Under the pieces are notes generated by a model. The model did no database searches. It was not told the origin of the DNA and saw only the letters and a list, made by a program, of their open reading frames with translations. From the NCBI GenBank assembly GCA_009778475.1, contig WRJS01000034.1:1-32455 (forward strand): a stretch of 32,455 bases of DNA, read 5' to 3'. The DNA comes from Kiritimatiellota bacterium (GTDB taxonomy: Bacteria; Verrucomicrobiota; Kiritimatiellia; RFP12; UBA1067). Below, piece after piece: positions 1-7,279 of the stretch (position 1 is the first letter of the stretch; each line of letters starts with the position of its first letter). The position numbers were made by a program, and so were the translations under genes.

Positions 1-16
1 CTTCCGCCTTGCCGAT

Positions 17-91
17 ATGCCGGGAGCGCAGGGCTTCCGCCCTGCATAATAAGCTAAGCGTTGCAAGGCGGAAGCCTTGCGCTCCCGGCAT
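17..91. repeat. 75-bp quasi-palindromic repeat, left copy
   Basis: This copy is the exact reverse complement of 1150-1224, so the two form a perfect 75-bp inverted pair around the gene at 120-1136. Each copy is itself built of two hairpins (GCAGGGCTTCCGCCCTGC and GCAAGGCGGAAGCCTTGC) with matching outer ends (CCGGGAGCGC / GCGCTCCCGG). A 27-bp fragment of the same family lies at 10154-10180. It resembles a REP- or MITE-like dispersed element. No transposase is present. Confidence 0.9.
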
Positions 92-119
92 GCGCAACAA
101 ACTGAAATGAGGTGAAAGC

Positions 120-1136
120 ATGAAAAAGTTACTGATGACGGCAGGCATGGCGGTTCTGTGTGTTCACGGCATCGCGCAGGAAGGCGTGGCGGAAGAAGCC
201 GCCCGCGAGCCTTCCATTGAGGCGTTTTTTCAAACGCTTACGGAGGAGCTAAAGGCGAAAGTGCTGACCAGCGAGTCCGTGGAAGAGCATTGCAGGATAC
301 TCGAGGAATGCCATAAAATTCTCATGCAGGAAACGCATGCGAAACTTGACTGTAAGCCTGCCGAAGAGCATGGCAAAATAGAGATGGAGTATGTGAAGGC
401 AAAATTCGCTCTCCCTGAACCTTCGGACGAGGAGTTGTGCAAGATGTTGGAGGAGAAATTCGATGACCCGGGGACGGTGGATCTCGTCATGAAGAAACTC
501 TATTACATGGCACGCATTGACCGGATGACCCCGGGACACCCGCAAGCCCTTTACTGGGCGCGCAGGGTGGCGAAGGAGAAACCGGATGAATACGGCTGGG
601 CCCAAGAGTATCTGACCAGAAAGGGCGACGCACGGGATCTGGACCTGCTGTCTCGCTATAGGCGGGAGATGCTGCAGGCGCGGGTGGCGGGGACGAATGT
701 CCTTCACGACAGTCTGATCCACGGCGACTCTCCCTTCTTTATCCCGTCCGTCACCAACACGGGGCCGCAGGGGGTTTACGCCGAAGCGATTTTCGAGCAA
801 TACTGGAAGAACATGGAAGGGGTGACGCGCACGGTTAACGGGAAGTCGGCTACACATAAGAGTCGTTCCCAGATACCGCCCGAGCTGCTGACCATCGCGG
901 TGTGGTTCGACGCCGACGGCAACCCCGTGTGCAACGTGGATTTGGCGAAGTACGGGCTGACCATGCCCGAGCTCGACGTGCCGAACCACCCCAAAGGGAA
1001 GGAGAAATTAGGAATTAGAAATGAGGAATTAGGAATGGGGGATGAGAAATCAGCGACGCGCCGCCTCGGGCCCTACGCCCTCATCCTCCCCGCCGCCCTC
1101 GCCGCCCTCCTCCTCGTCCGCAGGAGGCGGCGGTGA
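120..1136 (+). CDS. secreted protein of unknown function with C-terminal hydrophobic/Arg anchor
   Basis: I do not recognise the family. The 338-aa product begins with a typical signal peptide (MKKLLMTAGMAVLCVHGIAQ). The middle is charged and Glu/Lys-rich without an obvious catalytic motif. The C-terminus has a hydrophobic helix (about residues 316-333) followed by RRRRR, like the membrane-spanning/basic tail of PEP-CTERM-type sorting signals, although no PEP motif is visible. The start at 120 has GAGGTG five bases upstream. Codons from 1006 to 1039 are a GGAATTAG-type repeat (LGIRNEELGMG), so part of the region before the anchor is repeat-derived. The gene is enclosed by a perfect 75-bp inverted repeat. 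It is probably a cell-surface protein; its role is unknown. Confidence 0.75.
   Translation: MKKLLMTAGMAVLCVHGIAQEGVAEEAAREPSIEAFFQTLTEELKAKVLTSESVEEHCRILEECHKILMQETHAKLDCKPAEEHGKIEMEYVKAKFALPEPSDEELCKMLEEKFDDPGTVDLVMKKLYYMARIDRMTPGHPQALYWARRVAKEKPDEYGWAQEYLTRKGDARDLDLLSRYRREMLQARVAGTNVLHDSLIHGDSPFFIPSVTNTGPQGVYAEAIFEQYWKNMEGVTRTVNGKSATHKSRSQIPPELLTIAVWFDADGNPVCNVDLAKYGLTMPELDVPNHPKGKEKLGIRNEELGMGDEKSATRRLGPYALILPAALAALLLVRRRRR
1006..1039. repeat. GGAATTA-type repeat tract inside a coding region
   Basis: The tract is made of AATTAGGAATTAGAAATGAG followed by GAATTAGGAATGGGG. The same word family recurs at 10181-10199, 10310-10342 and 11030-11136. Here it is translated in frame just before the C-terminal anchor of the secreted protein. 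Confidence 0.75.
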
Positions 1137-1149
1137 CTGCAACGCCGCC

Positions 1150-1224
1150 ATGCCGGGAGCGCAAGGCTTCCGCCTTGCAACGCTTAGCTTATTATGCAGG
1201 GCGGAAGCCCTGCGCTCCCGGCAT
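1150..1224. repeat. 75-bp quasi-palindromic repeat, right copy
   Basis: Exact reverse complement of 17-91. It lies 14 bp after the stop of the gene at 120-1136 and could act as a stable stem-loop in the 3' untranslated region. No T-run follows it. Confidence 0.9.
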
Positions 1225-1280
1225 TGCGCTCCCGGCCGCCACGGCGGGCAGGATGTGCGCGGACGGCATAATGCGCGGCA

Positions 1281-1319
1281 GACTGAAATGAGGCGAAAGC
1301 ATGAGGAAGTTACTGATGA
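1281..1319 (+). pseudogene. remnant of a duplicated gene start (SD + first codons)
   Basis: The stretch ACTGAAATGAGGCGAAAGC, then an ATG at 1301 and codons for MRKLLM, nearly repeats the leader and first codons of the gene at 120 (ACTGAAATGAGGTGAAAGC, MKKLLM). After about six codons the similarity ends, and the sequence runs into the 3' end of the convergent gene at 1337. I read it as the truncated 5' end of a second copy of that gene or of its expression leader. The frame stays open antisense to the next gene, but I do not regard that as coding. Confidence 0.5.
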
Positions 1320-1336
1320 TGATCGTCATGCCGCCC

Positions 1337-4300
1337 TCACCGCACCATCAGCACGGTGCCGTTGAGCGACTTGAGGCTGATCTCCGAGAAGGTGGCGGTC
1401 TGGAACATCGCCTGCGTGCCGCCGTCGGGGGCGCACACGGACAGGCCGGCGTAGAGGGCGTGGGGGAACACCTTCTCGGTGTCCTCGAACGTGTGGTAGG
1501 CCACCCAGCCGCCGCCCTGCGCGTCGCGGTAGGCGAAGGTGAAGGTGTCCTTTTTGCGGCTGACGCGCAGGTGGAACGGGTTGGGGGAGGGGTCGGGGCC
1601 GGCCCATGTCGTCCCGTCGGTGATGTTGATGCCCGGCGCGAGGCGCTGCTTGACGTTGAAGCGCCCGAGCGTGGCGCTCGTGATCGAGGCGGCGGCGAGG
1701 AAGGGGGAGCCGCCGGGAAGGTCGTTGCGCACCATCAGCAGGGCCTTTCCGCTGTTGCCGCCGGGGAGGATGTCCAGGTGCACCTTCGCCTCGAAGAGGA
1801 AGTCGCCGCGGATGGACTGCCAGGCGTAGTGGTGGTTCTCGCCGGTGCCGCTGAGGTCGCCCCCCGCGTGGCCGAGGGTGAGGGAGCCGTCGGGGTGGAG
1901 GGTGTGGAAGCCGAGGCGGCCGGTGCCGAACGTGCGGCCCTGCCAGTCGCCCGCGGCGACGAACACGTCCTCGCCGGGCGGCAGGTCGAGGGGGATGAGT
2001 TGCGCGGCGGGGATGGGCATCTGCGCGACGGCCCCGCCCCATTCGAGTTTGGCGGCCTTGTCGCCGCCGGAGTCGAAGTAGTCCATGCGGATGGTGTGCT
2101 CGCCGGCGGCGAGGCGGAGGGTCACGGCGTCGGTGGTGGCGGCGCGGTGGACCCAGTTGTTGATGAGGGGCGTGCCGCCGATGCTGAGCGCGGCGCCGTC
2201 GTCGGTGGTGAGGCGGAAGGTGTAGTCGCCCGTGAAGGGTATGATGATGCGGCCGTTCCAGACGATGCGGACGTTGTTGGCGGTGCCGGGGACGCCGGGG
2301 AGGATGGGGACGCCGCCGGGGAGGGCCCAGTCGGGCGCGGCCTCGAGGGTCTTGGCGGCGAGGGCCTCGGCGGGGTTGTAGGCGGTGGCGAAGTCGGCGT
2401 AGTAGTGCGCGCGCAGGCCGGTGCCGTTGCCGGGGGCGTAGGCGACCATGTCGTAGGGGTCGGAGAAGGCGAAGGCCTCGTCCGGGTATGCCCCGCTCAC
2501 GGCGGCCACGCGGTAGAGGGCGTGCTGGTGCAGGGCGGGGGAGGGGTCGGTGAAGGCCGCGGCCGGGGTGTCGCCGAGGTCGGCCCAGGTCGCGCCGTCG
2601 TCGCAGCGCTGGATGCGGTAGAAGTCCTGCGCCGCGCCGGGGGCCCAGGCGAGGGTGACGCGCCCGTCGGCCTCGAGCGAGAGGTTTATGGATGCGGGCG
2701 CGTGGAGGATGCTGTTCACGGCGTCGGGGTCGAAGCCGTAGAGCTCGAGATCGGTGAGGTTGCCGAAGAACTCGCCCTCGTCCGGCCGCTGGATGAAGAT
2801 GTAGCGGAAGGCCTCCTGCGTCACGGTCTGCATGAGGACGTGCTGCTCCGGCAGCGCCCCCGCGAACGTGAGCAGGCGCGTGAAACTGTTGGTGTAGTGG
2901 ACGGGGTCGTTCGAGCCGCGCAACTCCGCGCCGTTGAGGCGGCCGAGCTGCCCCGCGCGCGCCGCGAAGCGGATGAAGTGCACCTCGTGCGGCCGGCCGA
3001 GGTCCACGCCGATGGCGGGGTTCCGCGCGGTGATGTCCGCGAACGAGGTCAGGTCGCCGTCGAAGATGTTCTCGACGCCGTTGCCCCCGTAGGTGCCGTT
3101 CTCCGTGGTGATGGTGACCATGCCGGGCCTGAGGTGCGAGAGGTCGCTCCAGTCGCGCTCGATGCGCAGGATCGGGAGGTAGGTCACGTAGTCGCCGCGG
3201 GCCTCGATGGGGTCGGGCGCGGCCTCCAGCAGCGAGGCCACCTTGTAGTAGTGGAGGATGCTGGGGGTGATGCCCGTGTCCGTCCATGTCGTTTGCGTCG
3301 GGGGCAGGCCCTCGGGCGTCAGCAGGTCGTAAGGCCCGCCCGGGCTTGTGGCGCGATAGACCAGCACCGACGAGATCAGCCCCGCCACGTCCGCCGTGCG
3401 CCACGTCAGCACCGCGTACTGGTTCGTGAGGTCCGAGGGCGCGACGCTCAGCCCGTTTGGCGGGCGCGTGCCGGGCGCCAGCACGAACTCCACCTCCGCG
3501 ACGTTGCCGTAGCCTTCCTCCCGCGAGCAGAAACGCGCGTAGCGGGCCGCCGTCACCACCCCCGCCGCAACCTCCGTGACGGCGCTGAGCGGCGGCACGG
3601 AATCGTTTGGCACGGTGTGGATACGCGTGGGGTTCGTGAAGTCCGGGTCGTCCGCCACCTCGAACCATCCGCGGCAGATGCGGCCCGCGTCGCCGTTGCG
3701 CCGCGGCACGTAGCGCACGCCGATGACCTCCTTCGCGCTCCCGAAGTCCAGCCCCGTCCAGCAGCCGTCGCCCGTGGGCCCGTCGAAGTACGTCATCACA
3801 TTGCCGTCGAACGCCTTGTCGCCCGTGACCCGACCGTTGTTGTCCCAAGAGCCCTGCGTGCCGATCCACTGCCCCGTCCCGGCGTTGCGGGCCAGCCCCT
3901 GAAGCGTGTCCCAGGTCGCCGCGTCATTGTCATCGAAGGCGCGGATGCGGTACTCGGCGTCCTGGTACAGCATGAGCGACATGTCAATGTGGTGCTGCTC
4001 CCCCTGCGCGGCCACGACATAGACAAGGGGCGCGAACTGCGCCTCGTGCGCCATTCTCCGCTCGATCTCATAGAGGAACGCGGACTGCGGGTCGCCCGCC
4101 CAGCACAGGTTCATGCGCCAGTTGATGCAGCCGCTGAACGTGACGGCCGGCGGCGGCGTGGGCGCGCTGGCCGACAGGGCCTGCGGGCCCGCCCCGTAGA
4201 ACTCCACCTCCGCGAGGTTCCCGCCATACGAGTTCGGCAGGGGGCAGTAGAAGCGCACATACGTGTAGGTCTTGGGCGGGATGCCCGCGAACGTCTCCTC

Positions 4301-4720
4301 GCGCCACGACACGGGGTCCCAGTTGTCCGGCGCGACGATCGTCCAGAGCGTGTCCGCGTCCGAGAAGTCGCGCGTGTTCGCGCCCTGGATCACCACGCCC
4401 CTCGCGCGCCCCCGCCAGTTCTCGCGGCCGAAGAAGCGGACCGAGGTGATGATCTTCGGTTCCTGCAGCTCGAAGCCTGCCCACGCGCCCTGCCCGTTGT
4501 TGATGGTCAGGTCCGTGAACGTGCCCGTGTCCCCGTCGAACGCCACGCCATGGCCATAATTGGGGTTGTTGCCCCAGACGCCGCCGCCGTCATGCAAGAC
4601 GACGATCTCGCCCAGATCGTTCGTCACCGCGCAGTCATTCAGCCGCTCCACCGCCCACTGCGCCTGACACGCCGCCGCAAGCCCCGCGGCCACCATACCG
4701 AAACAAACACCTGTTTTCAT
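1337..4720 (-). CDS. large secreted PA14/discoidin-like/FN3 multi-domain protein
   Basis: The 1127-aa exported protein probably binds carbohydrate at or outside the cell surface. The start at 4720 is chosen because a perfect AGGAGG lies six bases upstream and the product then opens with a clean signal peptide (MKTGVCFGMVAAGLAAACQAQ). Domains, approximate: discoidin-like (F5/8 type C) near residues 45-130, 250-360 and 500-600; fibronectin III-like near 420-490 and 680-760; a PA14-type domain near 770-910 (features FTGDYTFRLTTDDGAALSI and EHTIRMDYFD); and a C-terminal LamG/DUF1349-like sandwich from about 915. No glycoside hydrolase catalytic domain is evident. Third codon positions are G-rich in the 5' half and C-rich in the 3' half. 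A promoter-like pair lies upstream at 4763-4790. Domain names are from fold-level resemblance. Confidence 0.85.
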   Translation of the reverse strand: MKTGVCFGMVAAGLAAACQAQWAVERLNDCAVTNDLGEIVVLHDGGGVWGNNPNYGHGVAFDGDTGTFTDLTINNGQGAWAGFELQEPKIITSVRFFGRENWRGRARGVVIQGANTRDFSDADTLWTIVAPDNWDPVSWREETFAGIPPKTYTYVRFYCPLPNSYGGNLAEVEFYGAGPQALSASAPTPPPAVTFSGCINWRMNLCWAGDPQSAFLYEIERRMAHEAQFAPLVYVVAAQGEQHHIDMSLMLYQDAEYRIRAFDDNDAATWDTLQGLARNAGTGQWIGTQGSWDNNGRVTGDKAFDGNVMTYFDGPTGDGCWTGLDFGSAKEVIGVRYVPRRNGDAGRICRGWFEVADDPDFTNPTRIHTVPNDSVPPLSAVTEVAAGVVTAARYARFCSREEGYGNVAEVEFVLAPGTRPPNGLSVAPSDLTNQYAVLTWRTADVAGLISSVLVYRATSPGGPYDLLTPEGLPPTQTTWTDTGITPSILHYYKVASLLEAAPDPIEARGDYVTYLPILRIERDWSDLSHLRPGMVTITTENGTYGGNGVENIFDGDLTSFADITARNPAIGVDLGRPHEVHFIRFAARAGQLGRLNGAELRGSNDPVHYTNSFTRLLTFAGALPEQHVLMQTVTQEAFRYIFIQRPDEGEFFGNLTDLELYGFDPDAVNSILHAPASINLSLEADGRVTLAWAPGAAQDFYRIQRCDDGATWADLGDTPAAAFTDPSPALHQHALYRVAAVSGAYPDEAFAFSDPYDMVAYAPGNGTGLRAHYYADFATAYNPAEALAAKTLEAAPDWALPGGVPILPGVPGTANNVRIVWNGRIIIPFTGDYTFRLTTDDGAALSIGGTPLINNWVHRAATTDAVTLRLAAGEHTIRMDYFDSGGDKAAKLEWGGAVAQMPIPAAQLIPLDLPPGEDVFVAAGDWQGRTFGTGRLGFHTLHPDGSLTLGHAGGDLSGTGENHHYAWQSIRGDFLFEAKVHLDILPGGNSGKALLMVRNDLPGGSPFLAAASITSATLGRFNVKQRLAPGINITDGTTWAGPDPSPNPFHLRVSRKKDTFTFAYRDAQGGGWVAYHTFEDTEKVFPHALYAGLSVCAPDGGTQAMFQTATFSEISLKSLNGTVLMVR

Positions 4721-4762
4721 TGCGTACCTCCTGATTAAACCGAATTCACACGATGGCATACC

Positions 4763-4790
4763 ATTGTACAGGATATGCCGCGGGAATCAA
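4763..4790 (-). promoter_or_regulatory. sigma70-type promoter for the PA14 protein gene
   Basis: On the minus strand, TTGATT (4790-4785) and TACAAT (4768-4763) are separated by 16 bases. They lie 43 bases upstream of the ATG at 4720. Confidence 0.55.
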
Positions 4791-4841
4791 GCGCAAAGAT
4801 GTTCCGTTTTCACACGCCCGCGTCAGGAAGGGCGGCGGGGC

Positions 4842-4870
4842 TTGACAAGGGGGCAAGGCTGCGCTATTAT
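4842..4870 (+). promoter_or_regulatory. near-consensus sigma70 promoter for dapF
   Basis: TTGACA (4842-4847), a 17-base spacer and TATTAT (4865-4870). Transcription would start near 4877, which favours the dapF start at 4906 over the ATG at 4882. It is back-to-back with the minus-strand promoter at 4763-4790. Confidence 0.8.
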
Positions 4871-4905
4871 CTCAATTTTTCATGCGAAGAGAGGGTCGGG
4901 TGAAT

Positions 4906-5820
4906 ATGTCGTCTGGCAAAAATATCAGGGGGGTGCAGACCGCCGGTTCGGGTGCGGCCGGACAAACGGCGCGCGCAAAGCTTCCCTTCACGAAGATGCA
5001 CGGGTGCGGCAATGACTACATCTATTTCAACTGTTTCAACACGAAGCTGGAAATCCATTCGCCCGAATCGCTCGCCGTGTTTTTGTCCGACCGCCACAAG
5101 GGGGTTGGCGGCGACGGCATGGTGCTGATATTGCCCTCCGAGGTCGCCGACGCGCGGATGCGGATGTTCAACCTCGACGGCAGCGAGGGCGCCATGTGCG
5201 GCAACGCCATCCGCTGCGTCGCGAAATACCTGTACGACAATGGCCTCGTGAGGAAACGCGCGATGACGATCGAGACGCTGAGCGGCGTGCGGGCGCTATG
5301 GCTCTCCACGCGGCACGGGGCCGTCGCCGCCGTCAAGGTGGACATGGGGCGTGCCGAGCTGCGCCCCTCGGAAATCCCCGTCGCGCTCACGGGCGAGCGC
5401 GTGGTCGCGCGGGCGGTCACCATCGGCGGCGCGGTGTACACCGTGACCTGCGTCTCGATGGGCAACCCTCACGCCGTCGTATTCTGCAAAGACGTGGACG
5501 CTTTCGACGTGCATCGGCTCGGGCCGCTGTTCGAGCGCGACCCGCTCTTCCCCGACAGGGTGAACACCGAGTTTGTCGAGGTCGCCGGACGCAACCGCCT
5601 CAAGATGCGCGTGTGGGAACGCGGCAGCGGCGAGACCCAGGCCTGCGGCACGGGGGCCTGCGCCGCCGCCGTCGCCGCCGTCCTCAACGGCCACTGCGAC
5701 AAGGGCGCCGACATCACCGTCCAGCTCCCCGGCGGCGAGCTCACCATCCGCTACACCGACGCGGCCGTGTACATGACAGGCGGGTGCATCATCGTTTTTG
5801 AAGGGACAGTGGAGGCGTGA
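4906..5820 (+). CDS. dapF: diaminopimelate epimerase
   Basis: Converts LL- to meso-diaminopimelate, the lysine precursor and peptidoglycan cross-link residue, in the cytoplasm. Both catalytic-cysteine motifs are present: MCGNAIRCVAKY near residue 80 and ETQACGTGACAAAVAA near residue 245. The N-terminal KMHGCGNDYIYFN motif is also present. The product is 304 aa from the ATG at 4906, slightly longer than the usual 270-280 aa, with about 24 extra residues before the conserved core. An upstream in-frame ATG at 4882 would leave only a few bases of leader after the predicted transcription start, so 4906 is preferred (GAGAGGG ten bases upstream). It stands alone behind its own promoter and is convergent with the rseP-type gene, 37 bases away. 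Confidence 0.95.
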   Translation: MSSGKNIRGVQTAGSGAAGQTARAKLPFTKMHGCGNDYIYFNCFNTKLEIHSPESLAVFLSDRHKGVGGDGMVLILPSEVADARMRMFNLDGSEGAMCGNAIRCVAKYLYDNGLVRKRAMTIETLSGVRALWLSTRHGAVAAVKVDMGRAELRPSEIPVALTGERVVARAVTIGGAVYTVTCVSMGNPHAVVFCKDVDAFDVHRLGPLFERDPLFPDRVNTEFVEVAGRNRLKMRVWERGSGETQACGTGACAAAVAAVLNGHCDKGADITVQLPGGELTIRYTDAAVYMTGGCIIVFEGTVEA

Positions 5821-5857
5821 ACGCGGAACGCGGGAAGCAGAGACGAGTGCGGCAGCC

Positions 5858-7279
5858 CTATTCTCGCTTTTCCATCTGCTGCATCATCTGCTTCTCGGCA
5901 TTGCGCTGGAGCTTGACGGCGTCCACCTTGCGGGTGATGTCGCGGCCGACGAGGAAAAGCATCAGGCCGATGAGCAGGATGGCGAATGCATTCACCAGCG
6001 CCGCCACCACGCGCGGGTGAGGCTTGCGGCGGGTGACCACCTCGTACAGCGCGAACATGATGTGCCCGCCGTCCAGCACGGGGATCGGCAGCAGGTTCAG
6101 GATCGCGAGGTTCACGCAGATCATCCGCAGGAAACCGAGCGCGACGACCGCGCCGCTCTGCACCGCCGTCTGCAACACGTCCAAGATCATGAACGGCCCG
6201 CCGATGTTCTTCGCCACCGCCGTGCGCTCGCCCTCGGTCTTGGGCTTGAGCAACCCCCGCAGGATACGCTCCACCATCAGCGCGTCGCCCTTAATCTGCT
6301 CCCACGGGCTCGAGAACATCGTGCCTGAACTGATGAGGCTCGCGACAGGCGCGATGCCCACCAGCACCCTGTCCAGCGTCTTGTCTAATTGCGGCGTCAT
6401 CTCAAAGACGATATCCTCCCCGTCGCGCGTGACGCCGAGCTTCAACGGCTCCTCGCCTTTCTTCATGACCACCATCACGAAGAACTCCCAGCTCCAGATG
6501 ATTTGCCCGTCAACCGTCCGCAGCACGTCCCCCGCCCGTACCCCGGCCTGCTCCGCCGGGAACCCCTCCGTGACCTTCGCCACGACCGGCGACGGCATTT
6601 TCGGGAAAACGCCCTTCATCTCGTAGAACCCGTGCACCTCGTCCTTTTGCAACGGCATCTCGAGCTCGATCGCACCGCCCTCGCGCTCGACCTGCAACGT
6701 CACGGTCCCGGACGTGCCGGCCAGCGCGTTCTCCATGCCCAGCCCCATCCAGTTGTCAATCCGCGTGCCGTTCACCGACAGGATGCGGTCGTCGTCCCGC
6801 AGCCCGGCCGCCCACGCCTCGGACGACTCCCTGACATGCCCCACGCGCGTGTCTAGCACCACCGTGCTGGGCGCCCCCGGCATCCAGAAAATCACATGCG
6901 CCAGCACCACCGCCAGCACGACGTTCCCGAGCGGTCCGGCCACCGAGACGATGATGCGCTTCCACGGCGGCATATCCGGCAGGGCCTCCTTCGGCGCGTC
7001 GGTCTCGCCTTGCAGGCGCTCCATGCCCGAGGGGTCAAGCTGCGGCACGGCCACGTACCCGCCGAACGGTATCCAGCAGACCTTGTACTCGATGCCGTTC
7101 ACCTTGCGCTTCCAGATTGCGGGCCCGAACCCCAAGGAGAACACCTCCACCTTGAACCCCAGCCACCGCGCCGCCAGGAAATGCCCGAACTCGTGGACGA
7201 AAATCGCCAGCCCCAGCAGGAGCAGTCCGCCCGCCCAGAACAACACCTTCATACCGAAACCCGCCAGCATACCCATCAT
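5858..7279 (-). CDS. rseP: RseP-type site-2 membrane metalloprotease
   Basis: An intramembrane zinc protease that cleaves transmembrane anti-sigma factors and remnant signal peptides. From the ATG at 7279 it is 473 aa, close to the usual 450. HEFGH (residues 29-33, in the first membrane helix) binds zinc. Two PDZ domains follow (about 140-205 and 220-300; motifs WAAGLRDDDRILSVNG and AGVRAGDVLRTVDG). The conserved LDG motif is in NLLPIPVLDGGH near residue 400, followed by a terminal membrane helix. The start overlaps the dxr stop as ATGA, with GAGGAGATCAGG just upstream, so translation is probably coupled. The gene order cdsA-dxr-rseP is the classical envelope cluster. The protein substrate here is unknown. 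Confidence 0.93.
   Translation of the reverse strand: MMGMLAGFGMKVLFWAGGLLLLGLAIFVHEFGHFLAARWLGFKVEVFSLGFGPAIWKRKVNGIEYKVCWIPFGGYVAVPQLDPSGMERLQGETDAPKEALPDMPPWKRIIVSVAGPLGNVVLAVVLAHVIFWMPGAPSTVVLDTRVGHVRESSEAWAAGLRDDDRILSVNGTRIDNWMGLGMENALAGTSGTVTLQVEREGGAIELEMPLQKDEVHGFYEMKGVFPKMPSPVVAKVTEGFPAEQAGVRAGDVLRTVDGQIIWSWEFFVMVVMKKGEEPLKLGVTRDGEDIVFEMTPQLDKTLDRVLVGIAPVASLISSGTMFSSPWEQIKGDALMVERILRGLLKPKTEGERTAVAKNIGGPFMILDVLQTAVQSGAVVALGFLRMICVNLAILNLLPIPVLDGGHIMFALYEVVTRRKPHPRVVAALVNAFAILLIGLMLFLVGRDITRKVDAVKLQRNAEKQMMQQMEKRE

Noticed and set aside
249-989. Minus-strand frame opposite the first secreted-protein gene
   Set aside because: No initiation signal and no recognisable domain; the plus strand has a signal peptide and ribosome site.
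1301-4738. Very long open frame on the plus strand, antisense to the PA14 protein gene, with a good start site
   Set aside because: The translation is Val/Gly/Arg/His-rich and without domains, while the opposite strand has a signal peptide, ribosome site and recognisable domains. The open frame is a product of high GC.
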